64,000 nucleotides of DNA from an uncultured Pelagibacteraceae bacterium (GTDB lineage: Bacteria > Pseudomonadota > Alphaproteobacteria > Pelagibacterales > Pelagibacteraceae): positions 1-64,000 of the forward strand of contig CACPOD010000002.1 in the NCBI GenBank assembly GCA_902635515.1, read 5' to 3'. Every line of letters begins with the position of its first letter. Position 1 is the stretch's first letter. The notes below the pieces were generated by a model, which worked only from the letters and a program-made list of their open reading frames with translations, made no database searches and was not told the DNA's origin. Both the position numbers and the translations under genes were made by a program. Positions 26,793-35,450 of this stretch are shown here, piece after piece.

Positions 26793-27494
26793 ATGATAAG
26801 AAACTTTTTATTTTCAATATTGTTTTTCACTGGAATCATTTTTATTTCGATAATTTTTTTACCCTCATTTTTTTTGCCAAAAAAAGTTGTTTTGATGGGA
26901 GGTAAATTAATGGGCCATTGGGCCAGTTTTTGTTTAAGGTTTGTTCTATCAGTAAAAATTTCAATCAAAGGAAGAGAAAATATTATTAATAATGAAAAAT
27001 TTTTTATAGCGGCGTCTCATCAATCAATGTTTGAAACTTTTTATTTACAAACTATCTTTAACTCACCTGTATTTATTCTAAAAAAAGAATTATTGTTAAT
27101 TCCAATATTTGGTTGGTACTTAAAAAAAATAGGATCAATTTCAATAAAAAGAAACAAAGTTACAAAAGATAACTTGGGTTTTTTCGATGATATTTCAAAA
27201 ATGATGGCCACTTCTAATAGGCCTTTAATTATTTTTCCTCAAGGAACTAGAGTTCTTCCAAATGAAAGGCCACCTTTTAAAAAAGGTGCTTCAAGAATTT
27301 ATGAACAGCTAAATGTTACTTGTCAGCCAGTTGCAATTAACTCTGGATATGTATGGCCTAAAAAAGCTGAAAAAAAATCTAATAGAACTATTACAATCTC
27401 TATTCTAAAACCAATTCCTTCTGGGCTAACAAAAGAAAATTTTATTCAAATTCTTGAAAAAAATATTTATTCAGAGTTAGATTTAATTAATTAA
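26793..27494 (+). CDS. plsC: 1-acyl-sn-glycerol-3-phosphate acyltransferase (PlsC-like)
   Basis: Membrane acyltransferase that acylates lysophosphatidic acid in phospholipid synthesis. I use the ATG at 26793 (MIRNFLFSILFF), preceded by TTG at 26784 in the ORF track; about 233 residues. Seen: one N-terminal membrane helix, the catalytic HQSMFE motif (HX4E, a variant of the usual HX4D often seen in alphaproteobacteria), substrate motif FPQGTR and a C-terminal P-A-I region. Its stop overlaps dnaN by a TTAA tetranucleotide. Confidence 0.87.
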   Translation: MIRNFLFSILFFTGIIFISIIFLPSFFLPKKVVLMGGKLMGHWASFCLRFVLSVKISIKGRENIINNEKFFIAASHQSMFETFYLQTIFNSPVFILKKELLLIPIFGWYLKKIGSISIKRNKVTKDNLGFFDDISKMMATSNRPLIIFPQGTRVLPNERPPFKKGASRIYEQLNVTCQPVAINSGYVWPKKAEKKSNRTITISILKPIPSGLTKENFIQILEKNIYSELDLIN

Positions 27495-28603
27495 CCCTTC
27501 ATTGGCATAACCACAAAAATACTATCAAAATCACCAGGATCTTTTATAAGTGCTGGTGAACCAGTATCATTAAAAAAAATTTCAACTCTTTCTCCATCTA
27601 GTTGTGAAGCAACATCTATCAAATATCTAGAGTTAAAACTTATCTCTAAGTCATGATTAAACTTAACATTTAAAGTTTCTTTACCATCACCACTGTTGGT
27701 ATTATTTACCGAAAGATCTAGAGTGTCTTTAGACAAATTGAATTTCACACCATCTTTTTTATCTAATGAAACAGATGCTACTCTATCAACAGAATTTAAA
27801 AATAATTTTAAGTCTATTTCTAATTTTTTTTGATTATTTTTAGGTATAACTTGAATGTAATTAGGAAATTTTCCGTCAATAAGTTTTGAAATTAAAATAC
27901 TATTATTTAATTCAAATTTTATTTTTGATTTCACATTTGAAACTTTTACATCTCCATCATAGCTATCTAATAAAGAGCAGAGTTGAAAAATTGTTTTTTT
28001 AGGTAAAATTATTGGATCAAAATCAATTTTTTCCTCTAATCTAATTTTTGAAATAGACATTCTATGACTATCAGTAGCAACTGCTGTTAAATAATTTTTA
28101 TCTTCAACTTCTGTCTGATGAAAATAAATTCCACTTAGGTAATGCCTTGTTTCGTCATTAGAAACTGAAAATTTACATTTATTTAATAATTTCAAAAGTT
28201 GTTTTGATTTAATTATAAATTCATTTTGATTAAAATTTTCATCTGTCAGTGGAAACTCTGTTGCGCTTATACAATTCAAATTAAAAATAGATTTTTCAGA
28301 CTCTACTTGTAATTTACTAATATCTGTTAGAGAAAGATTTATTTTTTTTCCTGAATTAAACTTTCTTATAATATCATACATTATTGAGGATGTTGTAGTT
28401 GTTTTTCCCTCCTCTAATATTTCTACATTGTTTAACTGGTGTATAAATATTAAATCTAGATCAGTTGCTGTAATAGTAAGTTTTGAGTTACTTGCATCTA
28501 ACAGAATGTTTGAAAGAATTGGTAGTGTGCTTCTTTTCTCAATAACACCTTGGCAATAATTTAAAGCTTGCTGAAGGTCTTGTTGATTTACGTTAAATTT
28601 CAT
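27491..28603 (-). CDS. dnaN: DNA polymerase III beta sliding clamp
   Basis: Ring clamp that tethers DNA polymerase III and repair proteins to DNA. 370 residues, with the usual start MKFNVNQQDLQQALNYC and the conserved C-terminal FDSIFVVMPMKG which forms part of the protein-binding pocket. Overlaps the dnaA stop by 11 nt on the same strand, giving the classic dnaA-dnaN operon without recF. Confidence 0.97.
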   Translation of the reverse strand: MKFNVNQQDLQQALNYCQGVIEKRSTLPILSNILLDASNSKLTITATDLDLIFIHQLNNVEILEEGKTTTTSSIMYDIIRKFNSGKKINLSLTDISKLQVESEKSIFNLNCISATEFPLTDENFNQNEFIIKSKQLLKLLNKCKFSVSNDETRHYLSGIYFHQTEVEDKNYLTAVATDSHRMSISKIRLEEKIDFDPIILPKKTIFQLCSLLDSYDGDVKVSNVKSKIKFELNNSILISKLIDGKFPNYIQVIPKNNQKKLEIDLKLFLNSVDRVASVSLDKKDGVKFNLSKDTLDLSVNNTNSGDGKETLNVKFNHDLEISFNSRYLIDVASQLDGERVEIFFNDTGSPALIKDPGDFDSIFVVMPMKG

Positions 28604-30011
28604 TTTCTTTATTATTATATAAAATCTGATTTTTTAATTTATTGATATTATCAACCATCTCAGGATCTTTTTCTTTTATCTTTTCAATTGTTTTTACTGA
28701 ATGAATTATTGTTGTATGGTCTCGGTTAGAAAATTCTCTTCCAATTTCAGGTAATGATTTAGAAGTCAAAATTTTAGTTAAATAAATTGCCGTTTGTCTA
28801 GGTCTTACTAAATATCTTGATCTTCTTGATGATAGCATTTCATTTTTGCTTATTTTGAAAAACTTACAAACAATTGTCTGAATTAGATCTATTGTAACCT
28901 TATTTTCTGCTAAATTTAATAAATCCTTTAATACTACTTTAGTTTCAGCAAGATTTGGGACTTTGTTGTAAATTCTTGAAAATGAAACAACCCGGTTTAT
29001 TGCTCCAACTAGTTCCCTTACGCTTCCAGTTATCTCATTACTTATAAAATCTTGAATTTCTATAGAAACTTGTAATTGATCACTATACAAAGCATTCAAT
29101 TCTTCAGTTTTTTTTTCAACTATTTTTTTTCTTAGCTCAAGGTCTGGCTTTTGAATATCAACAACTAACCCGCCAGAAAATCTTGATTTAATTCTTTCTT
29201 GAATCCTTGATAATTTGTTTGGTGATCGATCAGCTGATACAATTATTTGAGATCCCTTATCAAGTAATGCATTAAATGTATGAAAAAACTCCTCCTGCAT
29301 AGCCTCTTTTCCACTTATAAACTGGATATCATCAATTAATAAAATATCTGTATTTCTAAAATATTCTTTAAACTTAACCATGTCGTTTGATTTAATTGAT
29401 TTTACAAACTGATACATGAAACGTTCGGCTGAAATAAACATTACTTTATTATTTTTTTTAAGCTCTAAACCTATTGAATTTAATAAGTGAGTTTTTCCCA
29501 TCCCAACTCCACCATAAATATAAAGTGGATTATAATGAGATATATTTTCTGAAACTTTTAAAGAAGCTTCGTAAGCTAATTTGTTACTTGAACCTGTAAT
29601 AAAATTATCAAATCTTTTATTTGGATCAATTCGATTATACTGAAGGTAAGAGTCTTTTATAAATGAAACTTTTTCATTAGTATTATTCTCTTTAATATTA
29701 TTTTCTTTTAAGGTGATATCTTGAGCTTTCTCAACTATTTTGAACTCAATTCTAATAATGTCTTTTTTATATACCTTAATTATCTGTAATATTTGGTCTA
29801 AATACCTTGATGTAATCCAATCTCTGATAAATCTTGTTGGAACTGACAATAATAAGTAATTATTGAATTCCTCAACAAAAGAAATCTTTTTTAACCAGCT
29901 CTCATAAACTTCTAAGCCTAGTTTATTTTTCATTTCATTCTGTACTTGCTTCCATTCGAAACTTTCAGAAGAAAAATTATTAATATTTTTTGTATTTGTT
30001 AATTTATTCAT
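28593..30011 (-). CDS. dnaA: Chromosomal replication initiator DnaA
   Basis: AAA+ initiator that opens the replication origin. 472 residues. Domains: I (about 15-95, protein contacts), a short II linker rich in Asn/Lys, III with Walker A YGGVGMGKTHLL (about residue 165), Walker B LLIDDIQF and arginine-finger segments (RIQERIKSRFSGG), and IV with the DnaA-box-recognition signature SNRDHTTIIHSV. Upstream 311 nt carry repeats and one near-consensus DnaA box. The gene order mutM-rpsT-dnaA-dnaN is seen in other alphaproteobacteria. Confidence 0.97.
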   Translation of the reverse strand: MNKLTNTKNINNFSSESFEWKQVQNEMKNKLGLEVYESWLKKISFVEEFNNYLLLSVPTRFIRDWITSRYLDQILQIIKVYKKDIIRIEFKIVEKAQDITLKENNIKENNTNEKVSFIKDSYLQYNRIDPNKRFDNFITGSSNKLAYEASLKVSENISHYNPLYIYGGVGMGKTHLLNSIGLELKKNNKVMFISAERFMYQFVKSIKSNDMVKFKEYFRNTDILLIDDIQFISGKEAMQEEFFHTFNALLDKGSQIIVSADRSPNKLSRIQERIKSRFSGGLVVDIQKPDLELRKKIVEKKTEELNALYSDQLQVSIEIQDFISNEITGSVRELVGAINRVVSFSRIYNKVPNLAETKVVLKDLLNLAENKVTIDLIQTIVCKFFKISKNEMLSSRRSRYLVRPRQTAIYLTKILTSKSLPEIGREFSNRDHTTIIHSVKTIEKIKEKDPEMVDNINKLKNQILYNNKENEI

Positions 30012-30156
30012 AACTTAAGAGGAAATCTCAGTTAGAACTATTTAAAAAAATTTGCAACAAGTTAATAAAGAAATATAAAAAAAAATAAAATCTATGATTG
30101 TGATTTATATTTTAAAAAATAATTCTAAATTAAACTTAATTTAAAATTATAAATTG

Positions 30157-30255
30157 AATCGAATATAGATTGAATCAATTAATTGATTGAATTAAAATTA
30201 AATCAAATATAGATTGAATGGAGATAATCCAAATATTTACTAAATCTAAATATAG
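30157..30255. repeat. Phased repeats and palindrome in the dnaA upstream region
   Basis: Two 19-bp copies of AATCRAATATAGATTGAAT (30157-30175 and 30201-30219, one mismatch) lie 44 bp apart; a third partial copy AATCTAAATATAG sits at 30243-30255, 42 bp further. Between the first two is a perfect 16-bp palindrome AATCAATTAATTGATT (30173-30188). ATTGAAT occurs four times. About four helical turns separate the copies, so bound proteins would sit on one face. This may be the dnaA control region or an origin; it also fills the largest gap (30012-30322), where I see no gene. Confidence 0.6.
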
Positions 30256-30283
30256 TAACTTAATACAAAACTTAAATATATAA

Positions 30284-30292
30284 TGTGGATAT
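30284..30292. promoter_or_regulatory. Near-consensus DnaA box
   Basis: TGTGGATAT, the reverse complement of ATATCCACA, differs from the consensus TTATCCACA at one base. A single box in the dnaA upstream region fits autoregulation; too few boxes are visible to declare an origin. Confidence 0.45.
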
Positions 30293-30322
30293 CAGGAGTT
30301 GTTTGAAAATTTAAACTAACGT

Positions 30323-30583
30323 TTAGATTGCAGAAATTTTTTTTGTTATTCTAGAAACATTTCTAGAAGCATTTTGTTTTTTTATTATTCCTGTTTTTGC
30401 AATTTTCATCAACTCAGAGTTTAACTTCGGTAGAAATTTAAGAGCTTCATCTTTCTTTTTACCATCAATTAGAAGGTTCATTTTCTTAAGAGCATTTCTA
30501 AACCTGCTCTTTCTAGCTTTATTTACTGCTGTTTGTTTAGAAATTCTTCTAATTCTCTTAATTGCTGATTTTGTGTTTGCCAT
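30323..30583 (-). CDS. rpsT: 30S ribosomal protein S20
   Basis: Small-subunit protein that binds the 5' and 3' minor domains of 16S rRNA. The ORF track starts too early (30655); the true start is MANTKSAIKRIRR at 30583, giving 86 residues, the usual length. Seen: a lysine-rich helical bundle sequence with NARKSRFR and ASRNVSR. An ideal promoter (TTGACC-N17-TATACC) puts transcription start within a few bases of the ATG, so the mRNA would be leaderless or nearly so. Confidence 0.96.
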   Translation of the reverse strand: MANTKSAIKRIRRISKQTAVNKARKSRFRNALKKMNLLIDGKKKDEALKFLPKLNSELMKIAKTGIIKKQNASRNVSRITKKISAI

Positions 30584-30592
30584 CTGCGCAGG

Positions 30593-30621
30593 GGTATAGC
30601 TTGAGAATTTAAAGTGGTCAA
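30593..30621 (-). promoter_or_regulatory. Sigma-70 promoter of rpsT (near-leaderless)
   Basis: On the minus strand TTGACC (30621-30616), a 17-base spacer and TATACC (30598-30593). Only nine bases separate the -10 from the start codon, so the transcript should begin about 1-3 bases before ATG. No Shine-Dalgarno is present. Confidence 0.65.
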
Positions 30622-30633
30622 CTAAATATTTGA

Positions 30634-31497
30634 CTATTTTTGACAAGAAATACAAAAAAAAGTTGATCTATTTGATGTTATTTTTTTTTTTATAATACCG
30701 TTGCAATGCTTACGCTTACAACTGGTACCGTCTTGCTGATAAACTTTAAACTCTTTTTGAAAGTTACCTTTGTTACCTGAAATATCTTTAAAATCTCTTA
30801 TACTTGAACCTCCCTTATTAATTGCCTGTTTAAGTATTTTCTTAGAATTTAAAATAATATTTAAACATTCATTTTTGTTAAGTCTTTTTGCCTTTTTAAA
30901 TGGATTTATTTTACTAGCGAAAAGAATTTCACTTGCATAAATATTACCTATTCCAGAAACAAATCTCTGATCAAGTAAGAAACTTTTTATATCCTTATTT
31001 TTTTTCTTAAAATAATTAACTACATAATTTAAGTTAAATTTGTCACTAAATGGTTCAGGTCCCATTGATTTAAATCTTCTCTGTAGATCTTGATAATTTT
31101 TAATTATTTCAAAAAATCCAAAACGTCTCGGATCATTATAAATTACTTTCAAGCTATCAAATACAAACACTGCATGATTGTGTTTTTTAGGTAAAAAAGG
31201 GGAATGATAAAAACTAGTATTCGTAAATTTTAGAGGCTTTTTCTTATCAAGAATATGAATTGTTCCTGACATTCCTAAATGTATTAAACAATAATCTTCA
31301 TTTTGAAAATGGATAATCAAATATTTAGAAAATCTACTAACTTCAATTATTTTTTTATTTTTAAGAAAACTTTCAAAATCACTTGGTATTTTAAACCTTA
31401 AATTCCTGTTTCTGATTATTACTTTTTTTATGCTTTTTTTTTTGATCTTTTTATGAAGGGATTGTCTAACAATTTCTACTTCTGGTAATTCTGGCAT
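30634..31497 (-). CDS. mutM: Formamidopyrimidine-DNA glycosylase
   Basis: Bifunctional base-excision enzyme that removes 8-oxoguanine and other oxidised purines. 287 residues. Seen: N-terminal PELPEVE with catalytic Pro2 and Glu3, the H2TH segment VSGIGNIYASEILF, and a zinc finger at the end (CKRKHCN ... CISC). Starts 29 nt from ubiE on the opposite strand, so its promoter overlaps coding DNA. Confidence 0.96.
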   Translation of the reverse strand: MPELPEVEIVRQSLHKKIKKKSIKKVIIRNRNLRFKIPSDFESFLKNKKIIEVSRFSKYLIIHFQNEDYCLIHLGMSGTIHILDKKKPLKFTNTSFYHSPFLPKKHNHAVFVFDSLKVIYNDPRRFGFFEIIKNYQDLQRRFKSMGPEPFSDKFNLNYVVNYFKKKNKDIKSFLLDQRFVSGIGNIYASEILFASKINPFKKAKRLNKNECLNIILNSKKILKQAINKGGSSIRDFKDISGNKGNFQKEFKVYQQDGTSCKRKHCNGIIKKKITSNRSTFFCISCQK

Positions 31498-31526
31498 TTG
31501 ATACTATATTCAATATATATTTTTTT

Positions 31527-32231
31527 ATGCAACAAAATCTTCAAAATAAAAAAGGACTTGTAGAAAATGTGTTTAATCAGGTCTACAACAAATATGACTT
31601 GATGAATGACTTTATGTCTATGGGTGTACATAGATATTGGAAAAAAAGTTTAATCAATATGATGAATCCGAGAGTTAATAGAAAATTAATAGATGTTGCG
31701 TGTGGGACGGGGGATATTGGAAAGTTATTTTTAGATAGCACAAATAAAGAGGCTGAAATTACTTGTGTAGATCCTAATAAAGGAATGGTTAGTCAAGGAA
31801 AGCAAAAATTATCTAATTACAAAAATATAAAATGGGTTATTTCTCCAGCAGAAAAATTACCAATAACAGACAATTCATTTGATTATTACACTATTAGCTT
31901 TGGGCTAAGAAATACAATAAATTTAAATAAAGCACTTTCAGAAGCCTATAGAGTTTTGAAGCCTGGTGGACGCTATCTATGTCTGGAATTTTCTAAGATT
32001 CAAAATTCAAATCTTGATTTTGTATATAAAAATTATTCAAAACTCATTCCTATTATTGGTCAGTTTGTAGTTGGAGAAAAAGAACCTTACGAATATCTAA
32101 TCAAAAGTATTGAACAATTTATTAATCAAGATGAATTAATAGAGTTGATGGAAAAAAATAATTTTCATAAATGTTCTTATAGAAATATTTCTGGTGGTAT
32201 TGTTTCAATTCATAGTGGTTGGAAAATTTAA
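31527..32231 (+). CDS. ubiE: Ubiquinone/menaquinone C-methyltransferase UbiE
   Basis: SAM-dependent C-methyltransferase of ubiquinone synthesis. 234 residues. Seen: VFNQVYNKYDLMNDFMSMG start, SAM-binding DVACGTGDIGKLF (about residue 58), FGLRNTINLNKALSE and the post-motif LKPGGRYLCLEFSK. It precedes ubiB with a one-base stop/start overlap, forming a ubiE-ubiB unit with coaBC, dut downstream. Confidence 0.96.
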   Translation: MQQNLQNKKGLVENVFNQVYNKYDLMNDFMSMGVHRYWKKSLINMMNPRVNRKLIDVACGTGDIGKLFLDSTNKEAEITCVDPNKGMVSQGKQKLSNYKNIKWVISPAEKLPITDNSFDYYTISFGLRNTINLNKALSEAYRVLKPGGRYLCLEFSKIQNSNLDFVYKNYSKLIPIIGQFVVGEKEPYEYLIKSIEQFINQDELIELMEKNNFHKCSYRNISGGIVSIHSGWKI

Positions 32232-33799
32232 TGATTAAAAAACTTATTACTTTATTTAAATTAGGAAGAAAAATTGCAAAATCAGATATTTTAAAAATTG
32301 CATCAAAATTTAAAAAACCTCCTTTAGCTGTAACAATATTATTCCAAATTTTATCTATTTCATTTGAAAAAAAGGAACAAAGTAATTTAATTGAAGATGA
32401 TGGTGAAAGACTATCTAGGTCATTAGAATCTATGGGTACAACTTTCATCAAACTTGGTCAATTTCTTGCTACTAGACCAGATATAATTGGAGAAGAATTA
32501 TCTTTAAAGCTAGAAAAACTTCAAGATCGATTACCACCTTTTTCAATTCATGAAGCAAAAGAAATTATTAAAGAAGATCTTGGAGTTGATGCATTTAATT
32601 CAATAATTGATTTAAGTGAACCAGTTGCTGCTGCATCAATTGCACAAGTTCATAAAGCAAAAATAAATGATAATGGAACAATTAAAGATGTAGCAATAAA
32701 AATTTTAAGACCAAATATAAAAAAAATATTCAATGAGGAAATAGATGCAATGATGTTATTTGCATTTATTATTGAGTCATTTGTAAAAAAAACAAAAAGA
32801 TTAAAACTTGTTGAAGTTGTTTTTTTACTTAAAGAAATAACTAATCTTGAAATGGATTTAAGATTCGAAGCTGCTGCGGCTAATGAATATGCTGAAAACA
32901 CTAAAAATGATGCTGGATTTAAAGTTCCTGAAATTTATTGGAATTTTACTAGTGAAAATGTAATGACTTTGGATTGGATAGATGGAATTTCAATAAGAGA
33001 AGCTGAGGAGCTAAAGAAAAGAAATTTAGATACTAATAAAATAGCTGAAGATATTATCCAACATTTTTTAAGACATGCTGTAAGAGATGGTTTTTTTCAT
33101 GCAGATATGCATCAAGGAAATATTTTTGTTGATAATAGTGGCCAAATTGTACCTATAGATTTTGGGATTATGGGCAGGTTAGATAAACTTAGTAAAAGGT
33201 TTTTAGCAGAAATTTTATTTGGATTTATTCAAAGAGATTATCGTAAGGTAGCTGAAGTTCATTTAGTGGCTGGATTAGTTCCAAAAGAAGTACCAATCGA
33301 TGATCTAGCTCAAGCTTTGAGATCAATTGGTGAGCCTATATTTGGTCAGGAAGTAAAAGATATTTCGGGAGGTAAATTACTCAAACAATTGTTTGATGTA
33401 ACAGAAAAGTTTAATATGCAAACTCAACCTCAATTATTAATGTTGCAAAAAACTATGGTTGTTGTTGAAGGTGTAGCAAGAAAGTTAAATCCAAACACAA
33501 ATATTTGGACAACTTCAAAGCCTGTACTAGAAAATTGGCTTAAAGAAACCAAAGATCCAATTAATAATTTAAATGAAACTTTAAAAAATACATCTGAAGT
33601 GATTAAACGTTTACCAGAATTTCCTGAGATTATGGATAAAGCAAATCAAGCATTAACGTTTTTAGCTAGTGGTCAAATTCCACAAAATTCAAATTCTTAC
33701 ACCGCTCTGAATGATAAGAAATCAGAAATGATAGCATTTAGAAATCAATCTATTATTGGTTTATTACTTCTTGTAATTTTTGGCCTTATAGTATTTTAA
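32231..33799 (+). CDS. ubiB: UbiB/ADCK-family protein for ubiquinone synthesis
   Basis: Atypical kinase-like ATPase needed for ubiquinone synthesis, probably by mobilising lipid intermediates. Start taken at ATG 32231 (MIKKLITLFKLG) on the ubiE stop; the ORF track uses a TTG 12 bases earlier. About 522 residues. Seen: KxGQ motif FIKLGQFLATRPDI, AAASIAQVHKA (the unusual Ala-rich loop), FHADMHQGNIFV and IDFGIMGRL, and two C-terminal membrane helices (IGLLLLVIFGLIVF). Confidence 0.95.
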   Translation: MIKKLITLFKLGRKIAKSDILKIASKFKKPPLAVTILFQILSISFEKKEQSNLIEDDGERLSRSLESMGTTFIKLGQFLATRPDIIGEELSLKLEKLQDRLPPFSIHEAKEIIKEDLGVDAFNSIIDLSEPVAAASIAQVHKAKINDNGTIKDVAIKILRPNIKKIFNEEIDAMMLFAFIIESFVKKTKRLKLVEVVFLLKEITNLEMDLRFEAAAANEYAENTKNDAGFKVPEIYWNFTSENVMTLDWIDGISIREAEELKKRNLDTNKIAEDIIQHFLRHAVRDGFFHADMHQGNIFVDNSGQIVPIDFGIMGRLDKLSKRFLAEILFGFIQRDYRKVAEVHLVAGLVPKEVPIDDLAQALRSIGEPIFGQEVKDISGGKLLKQLFDVTEKFNMQTQPQLLMLQKTMVVVEGVARKLNPNTNIWTTSKPVLENWLKETKDPINNLNETLKNTSEVIKRLPEFPEIMDKANQALTFLASGQIPQNSNSYTALNDKKSEMIAFRNQSIIGLLLLVIFGLIVF

Positions 33800-33807
33800 T
33801 TCTGCAG

Positions 33808-35013
33808 ATGAAAAATTTGTTAAATAAAAAAATACTATTTATTATCTGTGGAGGAATATCTGCTTATAAAAGTCTTGAAACAATTAGGCTTTTTAAAAAA
33901 AATGGTGCAGAAATAAAGACAATTCTCACAACAAGTGCAAAAGAGTTTGTAACTCCACTTTCAATAACATCACTTTCTCAAGGTAAAGTTTATAGTGATT
34001 TATTTAGTGTAGAAAATGAGGCTGAAATGGATCATATTTCACTTTCAAGATGGGCAGATATAATTGTAATTGCACCTGCAACGGCAAATACAATTTCGAA
34101 ACTGGCTCAAGGAACAACTGATGATTTGGCATCTACTGTTGTTTTGGCATCAGATAAAGACATTATTTTAGCACCAGCAATGAATGTAAGAATGTGGAAG
34201 CATCCAACTACTAAAACAAATATAAAAAAATTAATAGGGTTTGGTTATAAACTAATAGGTCCAGAGGTTGGTGATATGGCATGTGGTGAATATGGAGAGG
34301 GTAAAATGTCAGACCCATCAGTAATTGCTGAAGAAGTTGATAAATATTTCTTAACTCAAAAAAATAACAAAAAATTTAAAGCATTAGTTACAGCAGGTCC
34401 AACTAATGAGTACATAGATCCAGTTCGTTTTATTACAAATAAATCAAGTGGCAAACAAGGATATGAATTAGCAAAATCATTATCCAAAAAAGGTTTTGAT
34501 ACAACATTAATATCAGGTCCAACTAATCTTGAAATAACTAAAGATATTAATCTTATAAAAGTTGAAACAGCAGATGAAATGTTAGTTGCTACTCAAGAAA
34601 ATTTACCTGTTGATGTAGCAATTTTCTCTGCTGCGGTAGCTGATTTTAAAATTAACAAAAAGTATGAAAATAAAATTAAAAAACAAGAGAATTTAAACTT
34701 AAATTTAGAAAAGAATGTAGATATACTTCATTATGTGTCTAACCATAACTCTATGAGACCTGAACTTGTCATTGGATTTGCAGCAGAAACTAATGAGATT
34801 GATAAAAATGCAGAGGAAAAATTAAATAAGAAAAGTTGTGACTGGATTATTTCTAATGATGTATCAAATAAAGATATAGGATTTAATTCTGATTATAATG
34901 AAGTAACAATTCATTATAAAAACAAAGACGTTAAAAAAGAAAAACTTTCGTACAAAAAAAAATCTGGAATTTCTGATGAAATAGTTGATAGAATAATTTA
35001 TCAATTAAATTAA
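33808..35013 (+). CDS. coaBC: CoaBC: phosphopantothenoylcysteine synthetase/decarboxylase
   Basis: Bifunctional flavoprotein for two coenzyme A steps. N-terminal CoaC decarboxylase (about 1-185): GGISAYKSLE, ATANTISKLAQG, PAMNVRMW and the substrate-flap Cys in MACGEYGEGK. C-terminal CoaB synthetase (about 186-401): TAGPTNEYIDPVRF and FITNKSSGKQGYE, then ISNDVSNKDIGF. Length 401 is typical. Its last base is the first base of dut. Confidence 0.96.
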   Translation: MKNLLNKKILFIICGGISAYKSLETIRLFKKNGAEIKTILTTSAKEFVTPLSITSLSQGKVYSDLFSVENEAEMDHISLSRWADIIVIAPATANTISKLAQGTTDDLASTVVLASDKDIILAPAMNVRMWKHPTTKTNIKKLIGFGYKLIGPEVGDMACGEYGEGKMSDPSVIAEEVDKYFLTQKNNKKFKALVTAGPTNEYIDPVRFITNKSSGKQGYELAKSLSKKGFDTTLISGPTNLEITKDINLIKVETADEMLVATQENLPVDVAIFSAAVADFKINKKYENKIKKQENLNLNLEKNVDILHYVSNHNSMRPELVIGFAAETNEIDKNAEEKLNKKSCDWIISNDVSNKDIGFNSDYNEVTIHYKNKDVKKEKLSYKKKSGISDEIVDRIIYQLN

Positions 35014-35450
35014 TGGCAAAAGTTCTTATCAAAAAGTTAGACCCTGCGGTTGAATTACCCGCTTACAAAACAGAAGGTGCATCAGGTATGGATTTGATGG
35101 CATTATTAAAAGAGCCTATTAATCTTAAAGCAAACTCATCATGCTTAGTACCAACAGGGCTTGCTGTTGCATTTTCAAGTGATTTCGAAATCCAAATAAG
35201 ACCAAGATCTGGTTTAGCTGCAAAAAACAACATTAGTGTTTTAAATACACCTGGAACTATTGATAGTGATTACAGGGGAGAAATAAAAGTAATCCTTTTT
35301 AATCACGGAAAAAGTGATTTTTTAATAAATAACAAGGATAGAATAGCACAAATGATTTTAACTCCTGTAATTAAAATGGATCTTGAGGAAACTGATAATC
35401 TACCAGAAACAATTAGAGGAGAAGGTGGGTTTGGCTCAACAGGAAAATGA
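35013..35450 (+). CDS. dut: dUTP diphosphatase
   Basis: Trimeric enzyme that hydrolyses dUTP to dUMP, preventing uracil incorporation and supplying dTMP synthesis. 145 residues. All five family motifs are seen: GASGMDLMA, RPRSGLAAK, GTIDSDYRGE, KDRIAQMI and the C-terminal arm RGEGGFGSTGK. Coupled to coaBC (ATG overlap) and to the ThiF-like gene (4-nt overlap). Confidence 0.97.
   Translation: MAKVLIKKLDPAVELPAYKTEGASGMDLMALLKEPINLKANSSCLVPTGLAVAFSSDFEIQIRPRSGLAAKNNISVLNTPGTIDSDYRGEIKVILFNHGKSDFLINNKDRIAQMILTPVIKMDLEETDNLPETIRGEGGFGSTGK

Noticed and set aside
30584-30655. N-terminal extension of rpsT in the ORF track
   Set aside because: The conserved S20 start MANTK is at 30583; the extension crosses the promoter and the mutM stop.
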